DNA of 64,000 nucleotides. It comes from Pedobacter sp. PLR (lineage in GTDB: Bacteria; Bacteroidota; Bacteroidia; Sphingobacteriales; Sphingobacteriaceae). The translations under genes and the position numbers were made by a program. This document shows positions 17,539 to 29,607 of this stretch, piece after piece; the first letter of the stretch is position 1; every line of letters begins with the position of its first letter. The stretch covers positions 248,001 through 312,000 of the forward strand of contig NZ_JAPIVQ010000002.1 in assembly GCF_026239675.1 (NCBI RefSeq), given 5' to 3'. The notes beneath the pieces are model-generated. The model ran no database searches. It saw only the letters and a list, made by a program, of their open reading frames with translations, and had not been told where the DNA came from.

Positions 17539-19476
17539 ATGAAAACACCGGTAAAGGTTATTTATTCATTTATAGCTGTACTCCTCTTCACGATATTTTT
17601 CTGTTCTTTTAAAGATGGGATGTCAGGAACGCTGAAACCGGCTTTTCCTTACCGTCAGGCTGGATTAACGGAGCGTCAGGCAGCGGCACATTTACTGAGC
17701 AGGTTTAGCTATGGAGCGAAGAAAGGCGAGGTGGATGCGGTATTAAAAATCGGCCTGGAAAAATGGTTTCAACAACAGCTGGATGGAACACTTCCCGATG
17801 ACAGCCTGAATTTGTTATTGAGTAAGTATGAAGATATAAACTTGAGTAATACCGAAGTTGAGAATAAATATCCCAGAGCAAACAGAGTTCTGAAGTTGGC
17901 CATACAGGATGGATTTATAAATAAAGATTCCGTTAATAAAGGGGATCGGGCTGCGTATCGGGCACAAATCCGTGCTTATATGGAGCAAAAGGGACTAAAG
18001 CCCGAACAGGAATTATTACGACAATTTATAAATCAAAAGATATTAAGGGCTGCCTATACCAATAATCAGTTAAAGGAATTACTGACCGATTTCTGGTTCA
18101 ATCATTTCAATGTATCGCTGACAAAAAATCAATGTGCAGCCTTTGTTCCTGCTTATGAACGCGATGTGATCCGTCCTAATGTAACCGGAAAATTTGAAAA
18201 TTTACTCCTCGCTACGGCGAAATCTCCGGCCATGCTCATCTATCTGGATAATTTTAGCAGTACCGGAACTCCGCTGAAAAACAACCAGGGGCAACAAGGG
18301 GGAAAGCGTAAGATCCAAATGGAGCGCATGAACAAAGGGCGACCTTTAATGAATAATAAAGGCAAGCCGATCCCGCCAAAAAGAAAATCGGGAGGGCTGA
18401 ATGAAAATTATGCAAGAGAAGTGATGGAACTCCATACCATGGGGGTGGATGGCGGATATACTCAGTCGGATGTAACCCAGGCGGCAAGGATATTAACCGG
18501 ATGGACAATGGCACCAATGGGTGAGGAAGGATATGGTGCGGGGATGAAAAAGATCATCGATCAGGTGGGAGAAGCAAACTTAAAACAGAGCGGTTTTGTA
18601 AGGGATGGCGATTTTTTATTTGTTCCAAACCGACATGACAATGAAAAGAAAACAGTATTAGGTCAGGACTTTCCTGAGGGCGGGGGCTATGAAGAGGGCA
18701 TTGCCTTATTTGATTTACTATCAAATCATCCCGCAACGGCTAAATTCATCAGTAAAAAATTAGCCACCAGGTTCGTAAATGATCATCCGCCACAAAGCCT
18801 GGTCGACAAGATGGCAAAGACTTTTACCAAAACTAAAGGAGACATCAGGCAAGTGATGGTCACGATGGTTTCCGCTCCCGAATTCTGGAGTAAAAATGCC
18901 CTCCGGGAAAAAACAAAATCTCCTTTTGAATTGACCATTAGTTCCATCAGAGCATTAGATGCTAATATTACGCAACCTTATCAGCTCTTCAACTGGGTCA
19001 ATAAAATGGGACAAAAAATGTATTATTATCAGGCACCTACCGGTTTTCCGGACCAGGGACAGTACTGGATTAACACAGGTTCGCTGCTCAATAGAATGAA
19101 CTTCGGACTGGCAATTGCTGCTCAGCGTATTCCTGGTGTCAGGATAAACCTCACTGCATTGAACGATTTTCATGAACCGGAAAGTGCCGAGGCTGCATTG
19201 TTAACCTATGGAAAAATCATGATGCCAGAACGCAATTTAACGGAAACGTTTAAAAGGCTGAAACCGATGCTAAATGATCCGGCATTAACGAAGAAAGTGG
19301 CGAATGCGGCGGATAAAACAGTAAGCGCAGCGCAGCAGCTAAAAGAGCAAGAGGATGTCCTTCCAATGGGGTCAAAAGAAAATAACAAAGAAAATAATAA
19401 GGAAAAGAATAACAACGCCATGTTGGCACAAGTTGTAGGAGTGATCATTGGATCGCCGGAATTTCAGCGTAAATAA
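17539..19476 (+). CDS. DUF1800 family exported protein
   Basis: 645 residues with an N-terminal signal sequence or anchor (about 7-25). LTERQAAAHLLSRFSYG, FWFNHFNVS, NENYAREVMELHTMGVDGGY and the AARILTGWT block are the family hallmarks. A basic insertion near residues 250-285 and a Lys/Glu/Asn repeat near 612-630 are probably surface linkers. The function of DUF1800 is not established; it is nearly always coded next to DUF1501, as here (12-bp gap). Confidence 0.92.
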   Translation: MKTPVKVIYSFIAVLLFTIFFCSFKDGMSGTLKPAFPYRQAGLTERQAAAHLLSRFSYGAKKGEVDAVLKIGLEKWFQQQLDGTLPDDSLNLLLSKYEDINLSNTEVENKYPRANRVLKLAIQDGFINKDSVNKGDRAAYRAQIRAYMEQKGLKPEQELLRQFINQKILRAAYTNNQLKELLTDFWFNHFNVSLTKNQCAAFVPAYERDVIRPNVTGKFENLLLATAKSPAMLIYLDNFSSTGTPLKNNQGQQGGKRKIQMERMNKGRPLMNNKGKPIPPKRKSGGLNENYAREVMELHTMGVDGGYTQSDVTQAARILTGWTMAPMGEEGYGAGMKKIIDQVGEANLKQSGFVRDGDFLFVPNRHDNEKKTVLGQDFPEGGGYEEGIALFDLLSNHPATAKFISKKLATRFVNDHPPQSLVDKMAKTFTKTKGDIRQVMVTMVSAPEFWSKNALREKTKSPFELTISSIRALDANITQPYQLFNWVNKMGQKMYYYQAPTGFPDQGQYWINTGSLLNRMNFGLAIAAQRIPGVRINLTALNDFHEPESAEAALLTYGKIMMPERNLTETFKRLKPMLNDPALTKKVANAADKTVSAAQQLKEQEDVLPMGSKENNKENNKEKNNNAMLAQVVGVIIGSPEFQRK

Positions 19477-19488
19477 ATTAGGAAAATC

Positions 19489-20754
19489 ATGACTTCAAGA
19501 AGAGGATTTATAAAAGGCGGCGGACTGGCATTATTCGGTATCGGTCTTGGCGGAATTCCAGGTTTTCTGGCAGAAGCAGTGGCCAGTACCAAAGCTCCTG
19601 GCTTGTTCAACAGGAAGAAAATAATGGTTTGTATCTTTCAGCGTGGGGCGATGGATGGGCTGATGGCCGTTACTCCATTTACTGATCAATACCTGCAACA
19701 ATCGCGGCCAAATTTATTTATGAGTGCTGCTAAAACAGCGAAAAATACCCCGCTGATAGATCTGGATGGCCGTTTTGGCCTTCATCCTTCCATGGCCGCC
19801 TTTGAATCGGTATTTCGGGAAAAGCGCATGGGAATCGTGCATGGCATTGGATCACCCAACAATACCAGGTCACATTTTGATGCACAGGATTATATGGAGT
19901 CAGGTACTCCCTTCAAAAAGGGGACGGATAGTGGCTGGCTAAACCGGGCCGTAGGCTTACTTGGGCATGATGGGGCAACGCCTTTTCAGGGGGTCAGCTT
20001 AACCTCTTCCTTACCGAGATCGTTTTATGGCGCAAATCCGGCATTGGCTATCAGCAACCTTCAGGATTTTAATATTCAAATGAGAGGGAATATGAACGGG
20101 GCTAATCTGGCGGCCAAAAGCTTTGAAGATTTATACGACCAGACTTCCTCAGCGCTACTCAAGGATACCGGAAAGGAAAGCTTTGAAGCGATAAAGATGT
20201 TGCAGAAAACCGATACAAAGAATTATAAACCTGCCAATAATGCCGTTTATCCGAACACTGCACTGGGCAATTCCCTGAAACAAATCGCGCAGCTGATCAA
20301 GATGAATGTAGGGATGGAAGTGGCCTTTGCAGAGTCCGGCGGTTGGGATACCCATTTTAACCAGGGTACAGATACCGGAATTTTCGCGAGAAATGTGAAC
20401 GACCTCAGTAATAGTATCATGGCCTTCTGGACAGATATGGGGACCTTACAAGATGATGTGACGGTGATGACTATGACAGAATTTGGTCGTACGGTTAAGC
20501 AAAATGGAACCGGTGGAACAGACCATGGACGTGCGTCCTGCAATTTCATTCTTGGAAATGGGGTAAATGGAGGATTGGTACATGGGAATGTTCAGCCTAT
20601 GGCCATAGAAAACCTCGAAGATGGCAGGGACCTGGCCGTAACCACTGATTTCAGAAGCGTATTTTCTGAGGTGGCAGACCGACATTTGAACCTTCATAAC
20701 GATAAAGTACTTTTCCCCGAATGGGATGGTGCTAAAATTGGTGTGATGAAGTAA
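19489..20754 (+). CDS. DUF1501 family protein, Tat-exported
   Basis: 421 residues. The N terminus TSRRGFIKGG followed by a Gly-rich hydrophobic stretch is a twin-arginine signal, so the protein is exported folded, probably with metal. QRGAMDGL, GWDTHFNQG and the EFGRT...GGTDHGRA blocks are typical of DUF1501, which to my memory is grouped with the alkaline-phosphatase/sulfatase-like superfamily. The Asp/His residues in these blocks are the likely metal ligands. No sulfatase C/S-x-P-x-R motif is present. It is the second gene of the DUF1800 - DUF1501 - FGE-like run. Confidence 0.92.
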   Translation: MTSRRGFIKGGGLALFGIGLGGIPGFLAEAVASTKAPGLFNRKKIMVCIFQRGAMDGLMAVTPFTDQYLQQSRPNLFMSAAKTAKNTPLIDLDGRFGLHPSMAAFESVFREKRMGIVHGIGSPNNTRSHFDAQDYMESGTPFKKGTDSGWLNRAVGLLGHDGATPFQGVSLTSSLPRSFYGANPALAISNLQDFNIQMRGNMNGANLAAKSFEDLYDQTSSALLKDTGKESFEAIKMLQKTDTKNYKPANNAVYPNTALGNSLKQIAQLIKMNVGMEVAFAESGGWDTHFNQGTDTGIFARNVNDLSNSIMAFWTDMGTLQDDVTVMTMTEFGRTVKQNGTGGTDHGRASCNFILGNGVNGGLVHGNVQPMAIENLEDGRDLAVTTDFRSVFSEVADRHLNLHNDKVLFPEWDGAKIGVMK

Positions 20755-20834
20755 GAATCAGCTCGTTTTTAATATTTTATCATTAATTTGGCCTTGATTA
20801 AGCTGAGTTCAGGATCGTTCCCCCGTATTTTTTT

Positions 20835-22010
20835 ATGAAGAAAGAATTTTTGTATTTGTTTTTAGCATCGGCCGTGCTGGCCTGCAATCCAAAAGGTGAT
20901 AATAAAGGGGGAGCTTCTGCTTCCGAAACCACTGCAGGTCCTACTGCCACTGCTGGGATGTCCGGTTCAAAGCCAACAGATGCTGCAAGTTGCAGTTCAA
21001 ATCTGCCTAAACGATATGGTGCGGTTAATAAAATCGAAACACTTTCCGCTGATAAAAAGAACGATTTACATTCCCATGCCGGCATGAAATTTATTCCTGC
21101 GGGTTCTTTCAAAATGGGTGCTTCGGATAAAGAAGGACGCAGAGACGAATACCCTGCGCATGAAGTGAAAATGGATGGCTTCTGGATCGATGAAACCGAA
21201 GTTACCAATGCACAGTTTGCCGCCTTCGTAAAGGCTACAGGATACCTGACCCAGGCAGAGCAGAAACCTGATTGGGAAGAAATCAAAAAACAACTGCCTC
21301 CTGGTACTCCAAAACCTTCAGAAGACCAGTTACAACCAGCATCTTTAACTTTTTCTCCACCAAAAGGACGTGTAGACATCAACGATGTTTCACAATGGTG
21401 GAGCTGGACTCCCGGTGCCAGCTGGAAACATCCACAAGGACCAAAGAGCAGTATAAAAGGAAAAGAGAATCATCCTGTTACCCAGATCTCATGGTTTGAT
21501 GCCAATGCTTATGCGAAATGGGCAGGGAAACGATTACCTACAGAAGCGGAATGGGAATATGCTGCAAGAGGTGGTTTGAGAGATAAGAAATACCCATGGG
21601 GAGATGAAGACCTGGCTACAGGAAAGCTGAAAGCAAATACCTGGCAGGGAGAATTTCCGTATTCAGATAAAAAAACAGACGGTTATGGTAGTGTTGCACC
21701 CGTAAAATCATTTGCGGCAAATGGCTATGGCTTGTATGATATGGCGGGAAATGTATGGGAATGGACGGCGGATTGGTACCGTGAAGATTACTATCAGCAA
21801 CAGAAATCGCAGAAAGGGCAGTTAACAAATCCAAAGGGGCCAAAAGACAGTTATGATCCGGCAGAACCAGAAATCCCTAAGAAAGTGATCAGGGGAGGTT
21901 CATTTATGTGTCACTCTTCGTATTGTAAGGGGTATCGCGTGACTTCCAAAATGAAGTCTTCGATGGATACAGGACTGGAGAATACCGGCTTCCGGTGTGT
22001 GTCCATGTGA
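20835..22010 (+). CDS. Formylglycine-generating-enzyme-like lipoprotein (SUMF1 family)
   Basis: 391 residues. A lipoprotein signal (Ser-Ala-Val-Leu-Ala-Cys, Cys about 17) and a low-complexity linker lead into an FGE-sulfatase domain (about 75-391): FIPAGSFKMGA, DEYPAHEVKMDGFWIDETEVTN, RLPTEAEWEYAARGG and GNVWEWTADWY. The last block, GGSFMCHSSYCKGYR, keeps both cysteines (Cys359 and Cys364) that correspond to the active-site pair of true FGEs, which convert a sulfatase Cys to formylglycine with O2. It therefore may be active, and it would act outside the cytoplasm. It starts 80 bp after the DUF1501 gene, in the same direction. Confidence 0.88.
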   Translation: MKKEFLYLFLASAVLACNPKGDNKGGASASETTAGPTATAGMSGSKPTDAASCSSNLPKRYGAVNKIETLSADKKNDLHSHAGMKFIPAGSFKMGASDKEGRRDEYPAHEVKMDGFWIDETEVTNAQFAAFVKATGYLTQAEQKPDWEEIKKQLPPGTPKPSEDQLQPASLTFSPPKGRVDINDVSQWWSWTPGASWKHPQGPKSSIKGKENHPVTQISWFDANAYAKWAGKRLPTEAEWEYAARGGLRDKKYPWGDEDLATGKLKANTWQGEFPYSDKKTDGYGSVAPVKSFAANGYGLYDMAGNVWEWTADWYREDYYQQQKSQKGQLTNPKGPKDSYDPAEPEIPKKVIRGGSFMCHSSYCKGYRVTSKMKSSMDTGLENTGFRCVSM

Positions 22011-22045
22011 TATTCTTGAACCAGTCCTGATCTCGGGCTACCTAC

Positions 22046-23362
22046 CTATGGCAGCTTATTGAAATCTATTTCAGGATGTGTTTTTCCTGTAGATTTCCTA
22101 TGAAATGGAGTCTTAATGGGTGTGAAATCATTAAAGAAACCGCAATTTTTTAAGTAGAAAGAAGTCCCGTCTGTACCACCGGTATAGTCTTTTCTGTAAT
22201 TGATTCTGGCTGTTGCATCTGCAGTGAATACCACATCAGTCACCTCATGCCATTTTCCGGAAGCATCAACCGCCCATTGGTTTTTATAATCGCCTCTGCG
22301 CGACTGATCACCAGTTGGTGGAGAGAAGTTTTCCAGGAAAGAATAGATGCCGTTTAAGTATACTGCCGATTGTGGACGGTCAAAACTAGCCACCAATTGC
22401 CAGTCGCCTTTTTCAAGATCCTTGAAGTAAGCCGTATAAGTAGTCGTGTTCTTTTCAGGATTAGGCTTTGCATGTGTTAAGAATGCATAACTCTTACCAG
22501 CTTTCCATGGGTAAAGCATATAGCTTTGTCCGCCGGAACCTTCATTACCGAACTCACCGGTTTTAGTGGTATTCCCTTTTTTCAACAGCACAATCTTCAT
22601 ACTATCAGGGATAGATTTCGGGTCATCCGTAGTAAATGGGCTCCATACAGAGAAAAGCACCCGACGTTCCGTAGGAGAATTCACCTGCATTCCAAAATAA
22701 CCACCGCTAAACCCGTTGGCCATATAATAAGTACCTACTTTATCTTCGCCGGCAGGAACCATAATTTCATTATAGAACCATTCTACTTTTTGCGCTGCTT
22801 CCGCAGGAATCACATAGTTTAAATGTACGGATGGGCCTCTTCTGCCCCAGTGGAAATAGCCACCATCGCTGTTTTTCACGTAAACAGCACCTTTGGAAAG
22901 TGCTGAACCGCTTACTAATAAGTCCGAGGCTTCGGCAAACACCTGTCCGGTTTTACTGATGCCTTTCAACTCTACTTTAACATAGCCAGGCGCTTTAATT
23001 TCTACCTTACCTAAGGGTATAATTTCAGTTGCTGCATTGTTTAGTTCTTTAGTAAACGTTTTTCCGGCTACGGTAACGCTGATTTTGCTGTTTCCTTCTG
23101 GAACACGCAGTTTAAGCGACAAATTTGCGCTTCCGGAAGTTTCTGTTCTAAAATAAATGGCAATTACATCTGAGGCTTTATTCCAATTGGTTAAGCCCTG
23201 ATCTTTTATCTTTGCAGTCCCGCCTTTCTCTACATAAGCATTGCCTCCAAGAGGAATGGTAATACTTTCAGGCTCGATTTCAGCCCTGCTTCCGGCAAAG
23301 GACGCCGGAAGGATCAGCAGCTGAAAAGCAAGAAGGAAAAAGCTTAATTTCTTCATGTTCAT
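22046..23362 (-). CDS. DUF5077/DUF3472 carbohydrate-active-type secreted protein
   Basis: 438 residues (436 if started at the ATG at 23356) with a signal peptide ending SFAGS. The N-terminal beta-rich domain (about 25-135, NWNKASDVIAIYFRTETSG) fits DUF5077 and the larger part (about 145-425, YFHWGRRGPSVHLNY, EWFYNEIMVPAG) fits DUF3472. Such proteins occur in glycan-degradation loci of Bacteroidota and are presumed to bind or process polysaccharides. The gene is divergent from the GH2 galactosidase gene, with a LacI-type operator between them, which suggests co-regulation by a sugar. Confidence 0.85.
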   Translation of the reverse strand: MNMKKLSFFLLAFQLLILPASFAGSRAEIEPESITIPLGGNAYVEKGGTAKIKDQGLTNWNKASDVIAIYFRTETSGSANLSLKLRVPEGNSKISVTVAGKTFTKELNNAATEIIPLGKVEIKAPGYVKVELKGISKTGQVFAEASDLLVSGSALSKGAVYVKNSDGGYFHWGRRGPSVHLNYVIPAEAAQKVEWFYNEIMVPAGEDKVGTYYMANGFSGGYFGMQVNSPTERRVLFSVWSPFTTDDPKSIPDSMKIVLLKKGNTTKTGEFGNEGSGGQSYMLYPWKAGKSYAFLTHAKPNPEKNTTTYTAYFKDLEKGDWQLVASFDRPQSAVYLNGIYSFLENFSPPTGDQSRRGDYKNQWAVDASGKWHEVTDVVFTADATARINYRKDYTGGTDGTSFYLKNCGFFNDFTPIKTPFHRKSTGKTHPEIDFNKLP

Positions 23363-23441
23363 TTGTGTGTTTATTGGTTTCTGTGTGGTTTGTAAGATGA
23401 AATTAGGAAAAGAGAAAGTAAAAGAAGTATCTAAAACCAGT

Positions 23442-23451
23442 CAAACGTTTG
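23442..23451. promoter_or_regulatory. LacI-type operator in the DUF3472/GH2 divergent promoter
   Basis: A CAAACGTTTG palindrome (followed by CG) lies 80 bp before DUF3472 and 73 bp before the GH2 start. The A3CGT3 core with a central CpG is typical of LacI/GalR-family operators. No LacI-family gene is in the window. Confidence 0.65.
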
Positions 23452-23523
23452 CGCTGCCCATTTAAGGCATTATTAGCTAAAATATAGTTACGTTAGATTT
23501 AGCAATACAATCTAAACACATAA

Positions 23524-26682
<3,159 letters not shown>

Positions 26683-26696
26683 TAAGCTGTAAAAGC

Positions 26697-26736
26697 AAAA
26701 GCGGCCTTTCGAATAACCATTCGAAAGGCCGCTTTT
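26697..26736. terminator. Terminator after the GH2 gene
   Basis: A perfect 18-bp stem (26697-26714 with 26719-26736) with a 4-nt loop and a T run. Confidence 0.93.
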
Positions 26737-26789
26737 TTATGCAGTTATGTTTTATAACCGGATGTTTTCTAGTCTATTAAAAATATTTG

Positions 26790-26803
26790 CGCAAACGTTT
26801 GCG
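26790..26803. promoter_or_regulatory. Perfect LacI-type operator in a convergent gap
   Basis: CGCAAACGTTTGCG is a 14-bp perfect palindrome with the same core as the site at 23442. It lies after the GH2 terminator and before the 3' end of the holin-like gene, where no promoter is expected, so it could be an auxiliary site for looping. Confidence 0.6.
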
Positions 26804-26839
26804 TCTGATACAACCAGGCTCTCTTTTGAACAAGGTAGT

Positions 26840-27163
26840 TTAAAGGATCACACCAACTATGGCCATCACCAGAGCGATGATTAGTGCAGGTACAAATCCG
26901 GTAACTTCGAAATCGTCAAACAGCTTGTCTGCTAATTTGATCATCACAGCAGTCACCACTAAATGAACAAAGAAGGATAGAAATCCTAAAGTAACGACAT
27001 TCAGTGGTACTCTTAGTACCCAGCCTAAAGTGGCATTTAGTAAGCCAATCACTAAGGCAACAACGATTGCTGTACCGTAATTTTTAACTCTTACGCTAGG
27101 GAGTACATAGGTCATGCCCAGTAAAACACCGGCATTGACAAGGAGAGTGATGATAAAATTCAT
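26840..27163 (-). CDS. Phage-holin-4_2/YvlD-like membrane protein
   Basis: 107 residues with four hydrophobic helices. VNAGVLLGMTYVLPSVRVKNYGTAI and the ALVIGLLNATLG block match the holin_4_2 superfamily, small chromosomal membrane proteins named after a phage domain but not themselves phage genes. Function is unknown, possibly related to membrane stress. It appears to be a single gene between the GH2 terminator and the SDR gene. Confidence 0.85.
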   Translation of the reverse strand: MNFIITLLVNAGVLLGMTYVLPSVRVKNYGTAIVVALVIGLLNATLGWVLRVPLNVVTLGFLSFFVHLVVTAVMIKLADKLFDDFEVTGFVPALIIALVMAIVGVIL

Positions 27164-27233
27164 AGCTTTATTTTTGAACTTTCATGGGGTCAAAAATCAA
27201 TCCAAAAATATTAAGATCAGCTGTATCAATTGA

Positions 27234-28019
27234 TTAAGTTACTTTTGCAGTTCTTATGTATTTAGAGAATTTTAGAGGGAAGAATCGCTTCAACCAAACC
27301 CCTTTAACTTCTTTTCCTCCGATATAAACCTCTTCTTTGCGCAGTTTAACCGCGTTTACAATCATTTTGGCGCAGGTTTCCGGCAACATTCCAGCCTCTT
27401 GTGCTTCGTCCATTGTTCCTTGTGGAGCGCCGGAAGGTGTTAAAGCATTAAGCGTAACATTAGTTTTAATGAAACCCGGGCATACGATGGTAATGTGAAT
27501 CCCCTGATCATATACCTCTGATCTTAAAGAGTCAAAATAACCATGTAAAGCGTGTTTAGATGCCGAATAAGCAGAGCGAAGCTTAGTGCCAAACTTACCT
27601 GTCAGGCTACTGATGCAAACAATATGACCGCCGCCATTGGCAATCATTGCTGGCAATACTGCTTTGCTCAAAGCGACAGTACCCCAGAAGTTGACGTTCA
27701 TCAGGCGCTGTTCTACGGCAAGGTCTGTTTCTAATGCCAGTCCCCGCTGACTAATCCCGCCACTATTGATCAACAGGTCTATCTTTCCGAAAATCCGGAT
27801 GGCCTCTGTTGCTTTTTCTGCAAGCGCTGCGGTATTCTCCAGGTCCAGCGACAATACATGGACATTCATTTTGCTTTTACAGTTGCCTTTTACGCGGAAC
27901 AATTCATCCCTGTTTCGGGAAGAAATGATCAGTTTAGCGCCCAGCTCACTATAGGCATAAACTAATGCTTCTCCTATGCCGGATGAGGCTCCGGTGATCC
28001 ATATCACTTTATCTTTCAT
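27234..28019 (-). CDS. Short-chain dehydrogenase/reductase
   Basis: 261 residues from the ATG at 28019 (the open frame extends to 28085 inside hemW, but the Rossmann fold begins MKDKVIWITGASSGIGEA). The NAD(P)-binding GASSGIG, the LINSGGIS block, the catalytic Ser in CISSLTG and YSASK (Tyr, Lys) are all present, so it should be active; the substrate cannot be told. It starts 13 bp after the hemW stop, so the two are probably co-transcribed. Confidence 0.92.
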   Translation of the reverse strand: MKDKVIWITGASSGIGEALVYAYSELGAKLIISSRNRDELFRVKGNCKSKMNVHVLSLDLENTAALAEKATEAIRIFGKIDLLINSGGISQRGLALETDLAVEQRLMNVNFWGTVALSKAVLPAMIANGGGHIVCISSLTGKFGTKLRSAYSASKHALHGYFDSLRSEVYDQGIHITIVCPGFIKTNVTLNALTPSGAPQGTMDEAQEAGMLPETCAKMIVNAVKLRKEEVYIGGKEVKGVWLKRFFPLKFSKYIRTAKVT

Positions 28020-28032
28020 TTGTAGGGCTATT

Positions 28033-29175
28033 TTAACGGTGGTCTTCCGGAATGATAAACAATTCTGAGGCAATATGATCTGCAAATAACTTCCCGTCTA
28101 AGGTTAAAGTTAAATGAGCTGCCTCATTTACCAGCCATTTCCTTTCGATAAATGGTTTGATGCTTTTCAGCGTATCTGCGAGGAATATCTTGCCAAAATC
28201 GGCAGTAATTTTATCCAGACTGGTTCCCCACATAGTGCGTAAGGAAGTCATGATGTACTCATTAAACCTGTCGTACAGGTCTAACGTTTCTATGGTTTCA
28301 GGTAAACGACCTTCTCTGATGTCACTTAAATAAGCCGCATTATTGGCTATATTCAGGTAACGGGTGTGGCCATCAAAGCCATGTGCAGAAGGGCCGATGC
28401 CCATATAAGGGATGCCACGCCAGTAATTGGTATTGTGAACTGCATACTTACCGGGCTTGCTAAAATTAGAAATCTCATAATGTTCAAAACCGCCTTCTTT
28501 TAGCTTATCAATCATCGTAATGAATTGCGCTGCACTTTGTTCCTCATTTACCGGCGTTTGTTTACCTCTTTTGATGGCACTGGCCAACGCTGTCCTGGGT
28601 TCTACCGTTAAGGAATAAGCGGAAATATGTGGGGTTTGGAATTCAATGGCTTTATTGATATTGCTCAGCCATTTCTGGTCGGTGAGCAGGGGGTATCCAT
28701 AAATCAGGTCAATGCTTAAATTCTCAAATCCGGCATCCTGACTTCTTTTGATACAATCCTCCGCTTCCTGTGCGTTGTGTGCACGGTTCATCCAGATCAG
28801 GTCTTCCTCAAAGAAAGACTGGATGCCAATACTGAAACGGTTGACTGGCAATTGTCTCAATTCCTTGATTTTTTTAGCGTCCAGATCATCAGGATTGGCT
28901 TCAATAGTAATCTCCGCATCCGAAGCAATGGAAAAATGCTTAGTCAGGGTACTGAAAATCTTTTCAAATGCTGCGGTAGGGAGTACGGAAGGAGTGCCTC
29001 CGCCAAAGTAAATGCTGCCTATCTGATGGTCGGCAACCCTGTCCTTTTTCTTAATGATCTCTGTGCAAATCGCATCAGTCATCTCATCAACGTATTTTAA
29101 GGAGGTGCTGAAATGGAAATCGCAATAAGTACAGGCCTTTTTGCAAAATGGAATATGGATATAGATACCGGACAT
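28033..29175 (-). CDS. hemW: Radical-SAM heme chaperone HemW
   Basis: 380 residues. The radical-SAM cluster motif is Cys11-x-x-x-Cys15-x-x-Cys18 within IPFCKKACTYCDFHF, and YFGGGTPSVL, ANPDD and RFSIGIQSF follow as in HemW. HemW resembles coproporphyrinogen III dehydrogenase (HemN) but carries heme to membrane proteins such as oxidases; the length and the short N terminus favour HemW. It has its own promoter box just before the ATG. Confidence 0.9.
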   Translation of the reverse strand: MSGIYIHIPFCKKACTYCDFHFSTSLKYVDEMTDAICTEIIKKKDRVADHQIGSIYFGGGTPSVLPTAAFEKIFSTLTKHFSIASDAEITIEANPDDLDAKKIKELRQLPVNRFSIGIQSFFEEDLIWMNRAHNAQEAEDCIKRSQDAGFENLSIDLIYGYPLLTDQKWLSNINKAIEFQTPHISAYSLTVEPRTALASAIKRGKQTPVNEEQSAAQFITMIDKLKEGGFEHYEISNFSKPGKYAVHNTNYWRGIPYMGIGPSAHGFDGHTRYLNIANNAAYLSDIREGRLPETIETLDLYDRFNEYIMTSLRTMWGTSLDKITADFGKIFLADTLKSIKPFIERKWLVNEAAHLTLTLDGKLFADHIASELFIIPEDHR

Positions 29176-29179
29176 TTAA

Positions 29180-29187
29180 CAAAAGTA
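29180..29187 (-). promoter_or_regulatory. TACTTTTG promoter box for hemW
   Basis: On the minus strand the box is followed by TTAA and then the ATG at 29175, the same 4-base spacing seen at other genes here; leaderless start predicted. Confidence 0.6.
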
Positions 29188-29339
29188 AATAAATTTAAAG
29201 GGCTAACGGAAAATCCTTTCTAAAGCGTATCGTTTTAAGACTGTTCAATATTGAAAACACAATCTTTTCTTTCTGATTGAAACCGGAATATCGCCAGAAG
29301 TCTGGTTGAAAAACAGGGTTTAGATTCGGGTTTAAAAGC

Positions 29340-29560
29340 CTGAAAAGTGCGCTGATACTGGTCGGGAAGAGCGTTTATTTGCCGTACGGTTGACTTACGG
29401 TTCAGAAAGGGTCTGGATAGGTAAACCTACACCAAAGTGCCAGCAACCGTTACTGAACCTGTAGGGTACCCCTTTCCAACATGCCGTTCTTCCCGACTAC
29501 AACCCGACCACTACCAAAGTGATAGATTTCAACCGTTTTTTTTGCCGCTAAAGCGGGATC
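29340..29560 (+). ncRNA. Candidate structured RNA between hemW and DUF4271
   Basis: This part of a 432-bp gene-free gap is more GC-rich than its surroundings and full of complementary segments: a perfect 10-bp helix (29361-29370 with 29488-29497), an alternative 8-bp partner for the same strand (29359-29366 with 29503-29510), a 7-bp inner helix (29399-29405 with 29453-29459), and an 8-bp pair (29386-29393 with 29529-29536) that would cross the first as a pseudoknot and ends at a run of eight Ts (29536-29543). The strand is chosen from this T run. It lacks the signatures of tmRNA, RNase P RNA and SRP RNA. 6S RNA or a new RNA remains possible. Confidence 0.4.
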
Positions 29561-29594
29561 TGAAAACCGTTGGGAAACTAATGCATTTTTAACT

Positions 29595-29602
29595 TAAATT
29601 TG
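29595..29602 (+). promoter_or_regulatory. TAAATTTG promoter box for DUF4271/hemD
   Basis: Perfect TAnnTTTG, 5 bases before the ATG at 29608. A TTG at 29570-29572 is about 22 bases upstream and could be the -33 element. Confidence 0.65.
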
Positions 29603-29607
29603 CAGCA

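Noticed and set aside
19330..19430. Lys/Glu/Asn repeat in the DUF1800 gene as a mobile or phase-variable repeat
   Set aside because: The units are short and irregular, stay in frame, and look like an ordinary low-complexity linker.
20798..21382. A 194-codon minus-strand frame opposite the FGE-like gene
   Set aside because: It is antisense to a clear coding gene and its translation has no recognisable domain.
26840..27163. Holin-like gene as a sign of a prophage
   Set aside because: This family is a common chromosomal membrane protein and no other phage gene is near.
29340..29560. tmRNA, RNase P RNA or SRP RNA gene
   Set aside because: On neither strand did I find the conserved ends of tmRNA, the GAGGAAAGTCC-type motif of RNase P RNA, or the GGAAGGAAGCAGC-type SRP tip.
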